From Persephonella hydrogeniphila (GTDB lineage: Bacteria > Aquificota > Aquificia > Aquificales > Hydrogenothermaceae), in assembly GCF_900215515.1 (NCBI RefSeq), contig NZ_OBEI01000004.1, positions 59,607 to 123,606 of the forward strand: a stretch of 64,000 nucleotides of DNA, written 5' to 3'. A program made the translations under genes and the position numbers. The notes under the pieces were generated by a model that was not told the origin of the DNA, ran no database searches, and saw nothing but the letters and a program-made list of their open reading frames with translations. The number at the start of each line of letters is the position of its first letter. The first letter of the stretch is position 1. Positions 54,510-63,320 of the stretch are shown here, piece after piece.

Positions 54510-55187
54510 ATGATTGCAAAACAAATTGAAGAAATTAAAAGCTTAATAGAAAAGACAGTATCTATTCCTACTCCACCGGTATTAGGGAAAGTAGAAAAAG
54601 TTTATGAAGTAGCAGGCAAGTCAGATTTTCTGAATTGTCTATATTCAGCTGATGTTAGACTGATAGAACTTACAGAAGGTGGGGACTTCAAAGACTCAGA
54701 ACTTGTCATTCCTGATGTTCCAATACTTGGAATAGGATTTGGAAACAACAGAGGTATATTTTTCCTTCCTGAAAAAGGAGCTATGGTAAAAGTTTCTTTC
54801 CTTTATGGCTGCTTATCTTATCCGGTTATAGATGGAATTCTACCTTATAGAAAGTCTATTCCACAGCATAATAAAGATAACCTGCATATAAAAGTTCCAA
54901 AAGATGAAATAAAAGAAGTTGGAAATAATAAAACAGAGAACATAACAAATATCTGGAGTGGCTCATATAATAAAGTAGAGCTTTCAGCTCCTTCAGGATT
55001 TTTCTTAACCGGGAATGTCCAAATAACAGGGAATTTATCGGCAACAGGAAATATAACAGCAAATGGACAAATAGCAGACCTTGGAGGAAGTAAAGGCACA
55101 CTATCTTCACTTAGAGATACATACAATTCGCATACTCATCCTGGAGACTCTGGAGGAACTACCGGAGAGCCTAATCAAACAGTTTAG
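54510..55187 (+). CDS. Baseplate spike protein (gpV / Mu gp45-like)
   Basis: A 225-residue protein: an OB-fold part (LGIGFGNNRGIFFLPEKGAMVKVSFLYGCLSYPVIDGIL), a beta-helix repeat region (NVQITGNLSATGNITANGQI) and a tip with H208-T-H210 followed by GGTTGEP, the metal-binding tip motif of gpV-type spikes. It pierces the outer membrane at infection. No ribosome binding site precedes the ATG, consistent with a leaderless mRNA. Confidence 0.88.
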   Translation: MIAKQIEEIKSLIEKTVSIPTPPVLGKVEKVYEVAGKSDFLNCLYSADVRLIELTEGGDFKDSELVIPDVPILGIGFGNNRGIFFLPEKGAMVKVSFLYGCLSYPVIDGILPYRKSIPQHNKDNLHIKVPKDEIKEVGNNKTENITNIWSGSYNKVELSAPSGFFLTGNVQITGNLSATGNITANGQIADLGGSKGTLSSLRDTYNSHTHPGDSGGTTGEPNQTV

Positions 55188-55196
55188 GAGTAAAGA

Positions 55197-55616
55197 ATGG
55201 ATTTCGGAACAGACATTTACTGTATAAATGGAGATTTTCAGGTTCTACCAACAGGAGACATTACACTTGTAAATAGTAAATATTGTCTAATTCAAGACAT
55301 AATCAACAGGCTAAAAACAGTTAAAGGGTCACATTTCAGACATCCTGATTATGGAATAGACCTTTACAAGTATCTAAAAGCTCAGTGGGATGAAGAAATA
55401 GAACTTGAGATTCTCACACTCATAGAAATAGAGCTTGAAAAAGACCCAAGAATTTTAGAAGCGACAGCTGTCAGAGAGTATATAGATATGAGAACACTTG
55501 TAATAAGGCTTGTTGTGGAGACTGTGAACTTCGATTCTCCAATAAACCTTGTTATTACATTAGATAGAGATGATAAAGATGTTTATATAAAAGCTTCAAA
55601 AATGATAGAGGGATAG
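55197..55616 (+). CDS. Baseplate wedge protein, gpW/gp25-like
   Basis: A 139-residue protein of the GPW_gp25 family, with IQDIINRLKTVKGSHFRHPDYGIDLYKYL and a C-terminal MRTLVIRLVVETV segment. It starts sheath assembly at the baseplate. Preceded by TAGGAGTAAAG. Confidence 0.9.
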   Translation: MDFGTDIYCINGDFQVLPTGDITLVNSKYCLIQDIINRLKTVKGSHFRHPDYGIDLYKYLKAQWDEEIELEILTLIEIELEKDPRILEATAVREYIDMRTLVIRLVVETVNFDSPINLVITLDRDDKDVYIKASKMIEG

Positions 55617-55619
55617 GAA

Positions 55620-56783
55620 ATGGACTACAAACAGACTTTAGATAGCCTACTGGATTATCCGACCTTTGAGCAATTACTACAGGAATCAATCGCCTTATCC
55701 AGACAAAAAAATCCTAAAATAACAAACTACAATGTAGGTGGAGCATATAGAACACTACTTGAAGTAAACTCAGAAGCTATAAAACAACTATATGACCTTG
55801 TAAAAGAACACATCATCCCAAATATGTTCGTAGTAACTGCAAAAGGAAAATGGCTTGACGTTCATGCAGCTACATTTGGAATAACAAGAAAATCTGCCAA
55901 AAAAACAAAAGGATATGTGCTTTTTAAAAGAACAGACACATCCGGAAACATTCTCATACCAAAAGGAACAATTGTAAAAACCACTCCTAACATTTTTGGA
56001 GAGGAGCTTAAATTCATAACTATTGAAGAAAAGGTATTAATAGATGGACAAGCAGAAATTTCGGTTCAAATAGAAGCTGAAGAACCTGGAGCAAAATATA
56101 ATGTAGGAGAGGGAATGATAAACACCCTGACCACGTATATATCTGGTATTGATGAGATATACAATCCAGCAAATTGGCTTTCTGAAGAAGGAACAGATGA
56201 GGAAACAGACGAAAGTCTTAGAAACAGAATCCTTCTTGTATGGGCTACAAAATCCATATTCACAGATGATTATTATAGATTTCACACTTTGTCTGTAGAT
56301 GGTGTAGTAGATTGTTACATAGACAATCAGCACCCAAGAGGACAAGGAACTGCAGATATTTATATAGTATCTTCATCTGGAATGCCAACGACCGATTTGA
56401 TTTCTCAAGTTCAGACAGTCATAAATGATGTAAAAACTCCAGCTGCAGATATTTTAGTAAAAGCCCCTACAGAAAAGCCTATAGATTTAGACATTACAAT
56501 AACATCTTACTCTGATTATCCAGATAAAACTTTAATTCAAGCTGAAGCAGAAAGAAGAATTAATGCATTATTTATTTATAATCCAGACTATAAAGAAGTG
56601 ATTTTTGATTACGAAAACAGAAGATTTACTATTGGCAAAAATATAGCCCTTTCCACTATTTACTACGTTCTCATGGAAGTAGAAGGGGTAGAAAAAGTAA
56701 ACATAAACAGTCCTACCGCTGATATTGCCGTTAATCCAGACGAGCTTCCAACCCTTCAAAGCTTAACACTGCAGGTGGTGTAA
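55620..56783 (+). CDS. Baseplate J-like protein
   Basis: A 387-residue Baseplate_J protein: TFGITRKSAKKTKGYVLFKRTDTSGNILIPKGT, GAKYNVGEGMINTL, and SVDGVVDCYIDNQHPRGQGTADIYIV are typical. It forms the wedge with gp25-like and gpI-like proteins. Starts 3 bases after the previous stop. Confidence 0.92.
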   Translation: MDYKQTLDSLLDYPTFEQLLQESIALSRQKNPKITNYNVGGAYRTLLEVNSEAIKQLYDLVKEHIIPNMFVVTAKGKWLDVHAATFGITRKSAKKTKGYVLFKRTDTSGNILIPKGTIVKTTPNIFGEELKFITIEEKVLIDGQAEISVQIEAEEPGAKYNVGEGMINTLTTYISGIDEIYNPANWLSEEGTDEETDESLRNRILLVWATKSIFTDDYYRFHTLSVDGVVDCYIDNQHPRGQGTADIYIVSSSGMPTTDLISQVQTVINDVKTPAADILVKAPTEKPIDLDITITSYSDYPDKTLIQAEAERRINALFIYNPDYKEVIFDYENRRFTIGKNIALSTIYYVLMEVEGVEKVNINSPTADIAVNPDELPTLQSLTLQVV

Positions 56784-56786
56784 AAA

Positions 56787-57413
56787 ATGGAAAATAGAGT
56801 TGTAAAACTCATTGATGAAGACGGAAATGAAGTTGTTTTACCAGTAGATAATACAGGGTTGGAGATTTATAAAAATATAAAGTATGAGGACAATACCGGA
56901 GAAGGAAACAGCTCTCTTACAAGAATATATGAAGGATATGAACCAGCCTATATAGATATAACCTTTAGTCTTTCAGATGAGGAAAATGTATCCGCATTTG
57001 AAAAAGTTAAACAAATAGAAAAAGCATTTAAGAGGCTAAAAAACGGCAGACCGGTCATTTGGACAATCATAGATAAACACTGTAAAGCAAGAGGAATTAA
57101 AAAAGTTCAGTTTTATAATTTCAGATCTATGGAAGTAGAAACCGGAGTAGAAGCAACCGTTCAGCTTCAGGAAGTAGAGTTGCCGGAAGAGAAAAAAGAA
57201 AAGAAAACTTCCACTGGCACAGATAACACATCTAAAAAAGCCACGAACAAAACAAAAACATGCACAGCACAATCAACAGACGAATACTGCAGAAAACTCT
57301 TAGTTAAATATGAAAAAGAAAAAATAGAAGGTAAGACAGCTTTAGCTTTTGAAGATTGGGCAAAACAAAAGCCGCTTCCTCCATCAGCAGACACTGATAC
57401 TACAACTGTGTAA
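56787..57413 (+). CDS. Baseplate-associated hypothetical protein
   Basis: A 208-residue protein. The N-terminal ~125 residues are beta-rich with a domain (AYIDITFSLSDEENVSAFEKVKQIEKAFKRLKNGRPVIWTII, RSMEVETGVEATVQLQEVEL) resembling tail/baseplate adaptor or N-type proteins; the C-terminal ~80 residues are Lys/Thr-rich and probably disordered. Last gene of the baseplate operon. Confidence 0.65.
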   Translation: MENRVVKLIDEDGNEVVLPVDNTGLEIYKNIKYEDNTGEGNSSLTRIYEGYEPAYIDITFSLSDEENVSAFEKVKQIEKAFKRLKNGRPVIWTIIDKHCKARGIKKVQFYNFRSMEVETGVEATVQLQEVELPEEKKEKKTSTGTDNTSKKATNKTKTCTAQSTDEYCRKLLVKYEKEKIEGKTALAFEDWAKQKPLPPSADTDTTTV

Positions 57414-57422
57414 TAAGCCTCC

Positions 57423-57465
57423 TGTCCAACCTGTCCTAACATATATAGAACTCAACGGTTATCTT
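57423..57465 (+). promoter_or_regulatory. Late promoter copy 7 (terminase operon)
   Basis: TGTCCAACCTGTCCTAA at 57423-57439, 20 nt, hexamer TATCTT (57460-57465), GTTATC, A at 57472. It shares the whole TTATCTTGTTATCAAA block with copy 3 on the other strand. Confidence 0.85.
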
Positions 57466-57495
57466 GTTATCAAAGCAAAACTCAAGGGCTAAAAA

Positions 57496-57765
57496 TTGAA
57501 TGCAAAAAGAAAAGGTTCAAGAGTTGAAAGACAGGTAAAAAAAATATTTGAAGAATTCGGATACGAAGTTGTCCGTTCAGCCGGAAGTTTAGGAAAAGCT
57601 GACCTTGAAGTTAAAGGCATCGGTTCTATTCAGGTAAAAGCCAGAAAATCTTTTTCTATCCTTTTAATGTTTGACGGTGCAGAGAAACTTGTAATAAAAG
57701 CAGATAGAAAAGAGCCATATATAGTTATGCCTTTATCAACTTATCTAAAGGAGATTTCAAAATGA
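57496..57765 (+). CDS. Hjc-like Holliday-junction nuclease
   Basis: An 89-residue PD-(D/E)xK nuclease of the Hjc/archaeal resolvase type: KGSRVERQVKKIFEEFGYEVVRSAGSLGKADLEVKGIGSIQVKARK with the D-x-E and Q-V-K catalytic strand. TTG start after AAGGG. First gene of the terminase operon, so it may trim branched DNA before packaging. Confidence 0.82.
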   Translation: MNAKRKGSRVERQVKKIFEEFGYEVVRSAGSLGKADLEVKGIGSIQVKARKSFSILLMFDGAEKLVIKADRKEPYIVMPLSTYLKEISK

Positions 57766-58052
57766 CAGAATGGCAAGTAGCAATCAGTATTGGACAGCTT
57801 ATCGGGACTGTAGGAGCTTTAGTCTGGTTTACTCGGTCTTTAAAATCGGATTTGTCCACACTACAGAACACACACAATAAAAAGATAGAAGATCTTCAAA
57901 AGGAGCATTACAAATTCAGAGAAGAAGTTGCAGATAAATATTTAAAAAGAGACGAATGGCTCGCCTATCACAATAAAACTGAAGCAAAAATGGAAAGAGA
58001 ATTTGAAGAAATTAAAAAACTTATCATGGAGTTGAGAAATGGAAAAAGTTGA
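57762..58052 (+). CDS. Membrane-anchored coiled-coil protein (Mu gp25-like place)
   Basis: A 96-residue protein with one N-terminal hydrophobic helix (about 6-24) and a charged coiled coil (LSTLQNTHNKKIEDLQKEHYKFREEV). Same size, layout and place as Mu gp25 (DUF2730), upstream of the small terminase. Function unknown. Confidence 0.65.
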   Translation: MTEWQVAISIGQLIGTVGALVWFTRSLKSDLSTLQNTHNKKIEDLQKEHYKFREEVADKYLKRDEWLAYHNKTEAKMEREFEEIKKLIMELRNGKS

Positions 58053-58332
58053 TAAGCAAATTAATGCATTGATTCTAAAGTTTTTAGACAAAATGGGAAA
58101 TGAAGGGTTGACTGTTGCTTTTATAGAAGGACTTTTGTATGACTGGCATCTTTTTCCAGATAGACATCGTTTAATGAATGTAAATATAAGATATCTTGTG
58201 AATAAAAACTATATAGAACCAAAAAACAATCAGCCTATACTTGACGATGCTATGAAATTCAGAATCACGCCAAAAGGAAAAGCCTTACTTAAAAAAGAAT
58301 TTATAGATGCAAATATTGATCTGGAGATTTAA
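58039..58332 (+). CDS. Winged-helix-like protein (Mu gp26-like place)
   Basis: A 97-residue protein with a winged-helix look (GLTVAFIEGLLYDWHLFPDR, VNIRYLVNKNYIEPKNNQPI, MKFRITPKGKALLKKEF). The same place as Mu gp26. Overlaps its upstream neighbour by 14 bases. Confidence 0.6.
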   Translation: MEKVDKQINALILKFLDKMGNEGLTVAFIEGLLYDWHLFPDRHRLMNVNIRYLVNKNYIEPKNNQPILDDAMKFRITPKGKALLKKEFIDANIDLEI

Positions 58333-58334
58333 CT

Positions 58335-58847
58335 ATGCCAAGAAAGCACAATTTTGATAAACAGCCGCACTTGAAAAAAGAAGTTGCAAGAATGTATGCA
58401 GAGGGTAAAACTATAGCAGAAATAGAAACGGAATTGAAAATAAAATTTCCAAATGCACAGGCTTCCAAAACATCAATTCATAGATTTATCCAAAGAGTTA
58501 AACCATTACTGGAGCTGAAGCAGGCTGGTTTACTTTCAGATGAAGATTTTGATCTTATGACACAGTCCCAAAATATAGCACTTCTTACAAATGGATTATT
58601 AATGGAACTATTTGCAGAGTGGCAGGAAAAAGGAGAAATAGAAGAAAAGAAAATTGATAAATTGTTATCTCTCATTAATGCATCAGCAAATCTTTCCCGT
58701 TCTACAGCCTATGTAGAGAAGACAAAAACTCAGCTTATTCAATATACTGAAAAACTTTTTGAAAAAATTACAAAAATATTAGTTGAATTGGTAGAAGATA
58801 AACAGCTGAGAGAAAAAATAATAAATAGACTTCAAAATGAGTTATAA
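58335..58847 (+). CDS. Small terminase subunit (Mu gp27-like)
   Basis: A 170-residue protein with an N-terminal HTH-like part (KKEVARMYAEGKTIAEIETELK, SKTSIHRFIQRVKPLLE) and a helical C-terminus, the DUF3486 / Mu gp27 pattern. It recognises DNA for packaging. Overlaps the large subunit by 11 bases. Confidence 0.8.
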   Translation: MPRKHNFDKQPHLKKEVARMYAEGKTIAEIETELKIKFPNAQASKTSIHRFIQRVKPLLELKQAGLLSDEDFDLMTQSQNIALLTNGLLMELFAEWQEKGEIEEKKIDKLLSLINASANLSRSTAYVEKTKTQLIQYTEKLFEKITKILVELVEDKQLREKIINRLQNEL

Positions 58848-60381
58848 AGAAAAAGGTATAAAAAGAGCTTTAGAAAAAGTAAATGCCTCAGAAGAAAAAA
58901 CAGATCCTAAAAAGCAGGAAAGACTAAAAAAAGCTGAAAATGATTTCTGGTTCTTTTGTTCTTATTATCTATCGCATTATTTTAGTTCTGAGCCTGCCGA
59001 CTACCATAAAATATTAGTAGAAATAATAAATACAGAAAAAATCACAAACGACCAGGTGAAGAAGTTAAAAAGCTACATCAAACCTAAGTATCACAACCTT
59101 TTAAAGCCAATTCACACCCTTGAAGGATTAGTTGATATAGAACCAAGAGAACACGCAAAATCAACAAGGATGAGCCTTGCCTATCCACTTTGGAGAGTTC
59201 TAACAGGAAAATCAAAATTTATACTTCTAATGTCAGCATCTCAAGAAATGGCAAATCTATTTTTAGAAAACATAAAGGCAGAGCTTGAAGAAAATGAAAA
59301 ACTTATAGAAGACTTTGGAGAGCAACAAGGAGATAAATGGAAATCAGATTTTATAACACTTAAAAATGGCTCTGCTATAGCATCAAAAGGTGCAGGAGCT
59401 TCTATGAGAGGTATTAGATACAGACAGCACAGACCGGATTTAGTTATAGCAGACGACATTATGAAAGATGATTTAGCAAATTCCCTATCACAAAGAGAAA
59501 AACTATACAGATGGTTTAAAAGAGTAGTAATGGCTCTTGGTAAAAATGCTTTTGTGGTTGTAGTAAACACAATATTTCATTCTGATGATTTACCTTCAAG
59601 ACTACTTAAAGAAATAGAAGAAGAAAAACTAAAAAACTGGCTAGGCTTAAGATTTTCAGCAATCTTAGAAGATGGAACACCTTTATGGAAAGAAATGTGG
59701 TCTATTGAAGATTTAGAAAAGAAAAAAAGGGCTTTAGGTTCTGTTCATTTTTCAACAGAGTATTTAAATGAACCACTATCAGAAGAAGATATGATATTTA
59801 AACCTGATTGGATACAGTATTACCAGCCTGTTGAAATATATAATAAAAACCTTGATGTAGTTATGGGGGTTGACCCAGCAACAGGCAAAAAGAATGGAGA
59901 TTATTCAGCGATAGTTACTGTTGGTAAAGATAGAGGAACAGGACTTTATTATGTATTAGATGCTTACGGAGAAAAGATTTCAGATTTAAAATTTGCAAAC
60001 AAAATAATTGAAAAATATCTGATATATAAACCAAGAAAAATAATTTTTGAATCCCAAGTATTTCAAGAGCTATACAAAAACACAATAATGCGAGAAGCTT
60101 CTAAACAAGGAATTCATCTACCAATAAAGCCAGTAAAAGCTACTATACAGAAAGAAATAAGGATACAAAGGCTGGCTCCTTTGATAGAAAATGGACTGAT
60201 ACATTTTAAAGAAAATCAAAAATTACTTATTGATCAACTTATCGAATTCCCTAAAGGTTCTCACGATGATTTACCGGATGCTTTAGAAATGGCTGTAAGT
60301 GCATTTGAAAAAACTTCTGGAGATGTAAAAATAGTAGACTCTACTCCATGGAATTCTAAAAGGTTGGAAATTCAATATTAG
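58837..60381 (+). CDS. Large terminase subunit
   Basis: A 514-residue packaging motor. The ATPase has a deviant Walker A EPREHAKST (102-110) and Walker B LVIADDI (D206, D207); the nuclease domain has D346 (GVDPATGKKNGDYSAIV), an IIFESQVF strand and GSHDDLPDALEMA near the C-terminus. Together with portal on the opposite strand it completes the packaging machine; headful packaging is expected as in Mu. Confidence 0.93.
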   Translation: MSYKEKGIKRALEKVNASEEKTDPKKQERLKKAENDFWFFCSYYLSHYFSSEPADYHKILVEIINTEKITNDQVKKLKSYIKPKYHNLLKPIHTLEGLVDIEPREHAKSTRMSLAYPLWRVLTGKSKFILLMSASQEMANLFLENIKAELEENEKLIEDFGEQQGDKWKSDFITLKNGSAIASKGAGASMRGIRYRQHRPDLVIADDIMKDDLANSLSQREKLYRWFKRVVMALGKNAFVVVVNTIFHSDDLPSRLLKEIEEEKLKNWLGLRFSAILEDGTPLWKEMWSIEDLEKKKRALGSVHFSTEYLNEPLSEEDMIFKPDWIQYYQPVEIYNKNLDVVMGVDPATGKKNGDYSAIVTVGKDRGTGLYYVLDAYGEKISDLKFANKIIEKYLIYKPRKIIFESQVFQELYKNTIMREASKQGIHLPIKPVKATIQKEIRIQRLAPLIENGLIHFKENQKLLIDQLIEFPKGSHDDLPDALEMAVSAFEKTSGDVKIVDSTPWNSKRLEIQY

Positions 60382-60463
60382 TAGCTATCACATAAGCTCT
60401 GGACTAACTTGATAAGAAAAAATAAATCTTGTAGATTCACAAAAAATATATTTGAGGGTTACC

Positions 60464-60823
60464 ATGGGGATAAAAATTCCAGTCAAAGAAGGCAATCTGA
60501 TTCAAGAAGAAATTATAAATTTAATTAGAAAAAAACAAGAACTAAATGAAGAACTGGCAAGAATAAACAGAAAACTAAAAGAAAAATTAAACCTGCAAAG
60601 ACAAGTAATCATTGATTATGAAAGTTGGGTGAAGCAAAAAAGTATAGAAAAATTGGGTGAGGTAAAAGCCTCATATTCAATAAGAGAAGTTTCAAGAATA
60701 ACCGGAATTTCTCGTTCAACGATTCATCACAGAATAATGGAAGGACAAATTTTAACTTTAGAGGACAAAAATAAGAGAATTCCATTTGAAGAAGTTGTAA
60801 AACTTGTAAGTCTGTATTACTAA
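60464..60823 (+). CDS. Coiled-coil HTH protein
   Basis: A 119-residue protein from the ATG at 60464 (GAGGG upstream). A coiled coil (NLIRKKQELNEELARINRKLKEKL) is followed by an excisionase/MerR-like HTH (SYSIREVSRITGISRSTIHHRIMEGQILTLED). It lies just before late promoter copy 8 and could regulate it, but this is only positional. Confidence 0.7.
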   Translation: MGIKIPVKEGNLIQEEIINLIRKKQELNEELARINRKLKEKLNLQRQVIIDYESWVKQKSIEKLGEVKASYSIREVSRITGISRSTIHHRIMEGQILTLEDKNKRIPFEEVVKLVSLYY

Positions 60824-60825
60824 TC

Positions 60826-60868
60826 TGTCCAACCTGTCCTAACTTTTCGCATTTTCGCATTCTATCTT
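60826..60868 (+). promoter_or_regulatory. Late promoter copy 8 (sheath operon)
   Basis: TGTCCAACCTGTCCTAA at 60826-60842, 20 nt, hexamer TATCTT (60863-60868), TTTTAC, then ATG at 60875: predicted leaderless. Confidence 0.85.
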
Positions 60869-60874
60869 TTTTAC

Positions 60875-61363
60875 ATGATTAGAATACCAACAAGCCAAGA
60901 GATTTTAAATATGTTAGTAAATGAATTCTCTCAAGTTATCAATACGACTAAGGCACATAGGGGATATGCTCAACATTCAGTAGTTCCATCTTTATCTATT
61001 GAATTTTCAGGGCAGAGTATAAAAACGAATCGTAAAAGATGGAGAACCACAGAAACCAGCACAGATGTAACAATTAGATATAAAGTTAATGATTTTTTAT
61101 ACACATTTGAGCTTAATGCTTTAGTTCCTGAAAATCAGATTAATCTCTTAGATCAAATAGTATCAGCAGTAGTTAATAACCCTTACAAAACAGATTCAAA
61201 TGGAGAGCAATTAGAACTTTCAATTACTCCTTTTGAATTTCAAGAGGAAACAGATAAGCAGGGAATAAACAAATACAGGGCAGTTTTAACAGTTAAAGGC
61301 ATATCAGTTTTAGATAAAAATTATCCAAAAATACCAGTTAATACGGAGGTAACATTCTCATGA
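60875..61363 (+). CDS. Tail terminator-like protein (Mu gp37 place)
   Basis: A 162-residue alpha/beta protein in front of the sheath genes, where Mu encodes gp37 (DUF1834, tail terminator type). Features: TSQEILNMLVNEFSQVI, DVTIRYKVNDFLYTFELNALV. Family match is by place and fold pattern. No ribosome binding site, as expected for a leaderless start. Confidence 0.65.
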   Translation: MIRIPTSQEILNMLVNEFSQVINTTKAHRGYAQHSVVPSLSIEFSGQSIKTNRKRWRTTETSTDVTIRYKVNDFLYTFELNALVPENQINLLDQIVSAVVNNPYKTDSNGEQLELSITPFEFQEETDKQGINKYRAVLTVKGISVLDKNYPKIPVNTEVTFS

Positions 61364-61656
61364 AAGCAAAAGAGATAGCAGAAAAACTTTTAATTAAAAA
61401 AGCAAGGATAAAGCAGGGAGATAAAGAAAGAGAAATCGTTCTAAAAAACAGAATGCACATTTTTGAAGGAATGAAAGTAGCTTTCAATATCAAAGATAAT
61501 GATGAAATATCAGAAGGAAAATTCAAAGAAATGATGGATGCATTTCTTGAAAGTAAAAGTCATGAACTTCCCAACTTATCAAAAAAATCTGAAGAAGTAG
61601 GCGAAGATATCGCCACAGGAGCATTGGTAACAAAAAAGAAAGGAGGCAATAAATAA
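61360..61656 (+). CDS. Small tail-region protein
   Basis: A 98-residue Lys-rich protein coupled by ATGA and TAATG overlaps to its neighbours. It lies where Mu encodes gp38. Not recognised by sequence (MKVAFNIKDNDEISEGKFKEM). Confidence 0.6.
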   Translation: MKAKEIAEKLLIKKARIKQGDKEREIVLKNRMHIFEGMKVAFNIKDNDEISEGKFKEMMDAFLESKSHELPNLSKKSEEVGEDIATGALVTKKKGGNK

Positions 61657-62861
61657 TGATTAGAGTAGAGGGACAAAAATCAGCATTACCAGATGTTGAT
61701 GTTCTTTTTTATGACGGAGCTCTTGGAAGAATCCCAGCTACCGGAGATGGTATAGCAATAGCAGTTGGTGTGAAAGATACTTCTGGAACAGCTACAGCAA
61801 ACCAGGTTTACAGATTATTCCTCCCAAATGAAACCGAAAAAGCGATAGAGCTATTTGGTGGCACTTTTGCGGACAAACTGCTGGATGCCGTTTCAAACGG
61901 ACAAGGAATAGTTTATGCTATATCTGCAGTTTCAAATACTTCTGCTGATATACTCACTGCAATAGAAACAGCTGTTGATCAATCTCTTGTTAATGGAGAT
62001 GCTTTATTCGAGTATATTGCAGTATTAACTCCTGTTGATAAAACACTTGCAGCATCTATCGAATCTTATCTTTCTTCTCTCGTATCAAGACATATATATG
62101 TATGGGCAATAGTAGAAGCAAGAGATAAAAATCCAGACACTACAGTTGAACCGGATTACGATACTTATGTGACAAATCTAATAAATGAATGGTCAGGTTT
62201 TAATGCATTAAGAACTTTTGTTGTTGCTGCTTATGCAACTTTTACAAACATAAAAGGAAATCAGGGATATAGAAATGGTCTTGGTTCTATAATGGGACTT
62301 ATTTCAAGAGCTAAAGTCTCTCAGGATATCGGGGAAGTTGGAGCATTTCCTATAAAAAATCTTGTTTCACTTCCAGATGGTCTTACCTATTCTCATATCT
62401 ATACACTTGACCAGGCAGGATTTATTACGGTTAGGACTTACGATGGATATGCAGGATACTACGTAACAAATCCTGTTGCGATGAATGATCCAACTTCTGA
62501 TTATCATTTCATGTATGCAAGAAGAGTAGCTGATAAAGCAGCTAAACTTTCAAGAAAAGCGGTAATGAAATATCTAAAAGGTGAAATACTTCCACCAAAC
62601 AATCAGGATCCTTCAAATCCTGTGAAACCCACAAAATCACCTACGGTTCAAGAATTGAAAGCAAAAATAGAGCATGCTTTAAAGGTAGGAATGTATGACA
62701 GGAAGGAACTCTACGGATACAGGGTTTATATACCTGAAGGTCAAGATATATGGGCATCAAGAGAATTAAATGTTTATACAAAATTAATTCCAACACCACA
62801 CATGGATTGGATAGAAATCCATCAATCTTTTGAAAATCCATTTCTTGGAATAGGAGGTTAA
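61656..62861 (+). CDS. Tail sheath protein (Mu gpL-like)
   Basis: A 401-residue sheath protein. Typical parts: an N-terminal strand region before TGDGIAIAVGVKD, a central domain, TYSHIYTLDQAGFITVRTYDGYAGYYVTNPVAM, and a C-terminal IPTPHMDWIEIHQSFENPF strand that links neighbouring subunits. Shows the phage has a contractile tail. Confidence 0.9.
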   Translation: MIRVEGQKSALPDVDVLFYDGALGRIPATGDGIAIAVGVKDTSGTATANQVYRLFLPNETEKAIELFGGTFADKLLDAVSNGQGIVYAISAVSNTSADILTAIETAVDQSLVNGDALFEYIAVLTPVDKTLAASIESYLSSLVSRHIYVWAIVEARDKNPDTTVEPDYDTYVTNLINEWSGFNALRTFVVAAYATFTNIKGNQGYRNGLGSIMGLISRAKVSQDIGEVGAFPIKNLVSLPDGLTYSHIYTLDQAGFITVRTYDGYAGYYVTNPVAMNDPTSDYHFMYARRVADKAAKLSRKAVMKYLKGEILPPNNQDPSNPVKPTKSPTVQELKAKIEHALKVGMYDRKELYGYRVYIPEGQDIWASRELNVYTKLIPTPHMDWIEIHQSFENPFLGIGG

Positions 62862-62867
62862 TAAAAA

Positions 62868-63320
62868 ATGGCTAATGTATTAATTAATGGGAAAGAATAT
62901 GACTGGAGTTCTGTTGAAATAGGAATAGACGATGCACCACAGGAATTGAAAGACCACATAATAGCAATCGATTACGAAGATAAAGAAAACATAAAACCAA
63001 GATACGGCAGAGGAAACATACCTATTGGCTGGACAAAAGGTAAATGGGAAGGCTCAGGGAAAATTACTTTTACAAGAACGGGCTTCAATATACTGATGGA
63101 ATGGGTAAGAAGTCAGGGTAAACAAAGAATTTCTCAATTACCTCCATTTCCAATAACTATATCTTATCTTGATGATGAATTTAATGTAACTGTTACGGAC
63201 AAACTTCCTTCAGTTAAGATGGACAACCCAAAATCTAAAGCTGCAGAAGGTGATGAAAAGGTTGATGTGGAAATAGCCCTAATCCTTTTACAACCTATTG
63301 AATGGGGTGCTAAAGCATAA
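62868..63320 (+). CDS. Tail tube protein (Mu gpM-like)
   Basis: A 150-residue beta-rich protein after the sheath gene: MANVLINGKEYDWSSVEI, GRGNIPIGWTKGKWEGSGKITFTRT, FNVTVTDKLPSVKMD. Place and pattern fit the tube protein. TAATG overlap with the next gene. Confidence 0.85.
   Translation: MANVLINGKEYDWSSVEIGIDDAPQELKDHIIAIDYEDKENIKPRYGRGNIPIGWTKGKWEGSGKITFTRTGFNILMEWVRSQGKQRISQLPPFPITISYLDDEFNVTVTDKLPSVKMDNPKSKAAEGDEKVDVEIALILLQPIEWGAKA

Noticed and set aside
48511..60868. The repeated TGTCC box as a CRISPR-like or transposase end repeat
   Set aside because: Copies are far apart, always just upstream of genes and oriented with transcription, with a fixed downstream hexamer. There are no regular spacers and no clustering at the prophage end.
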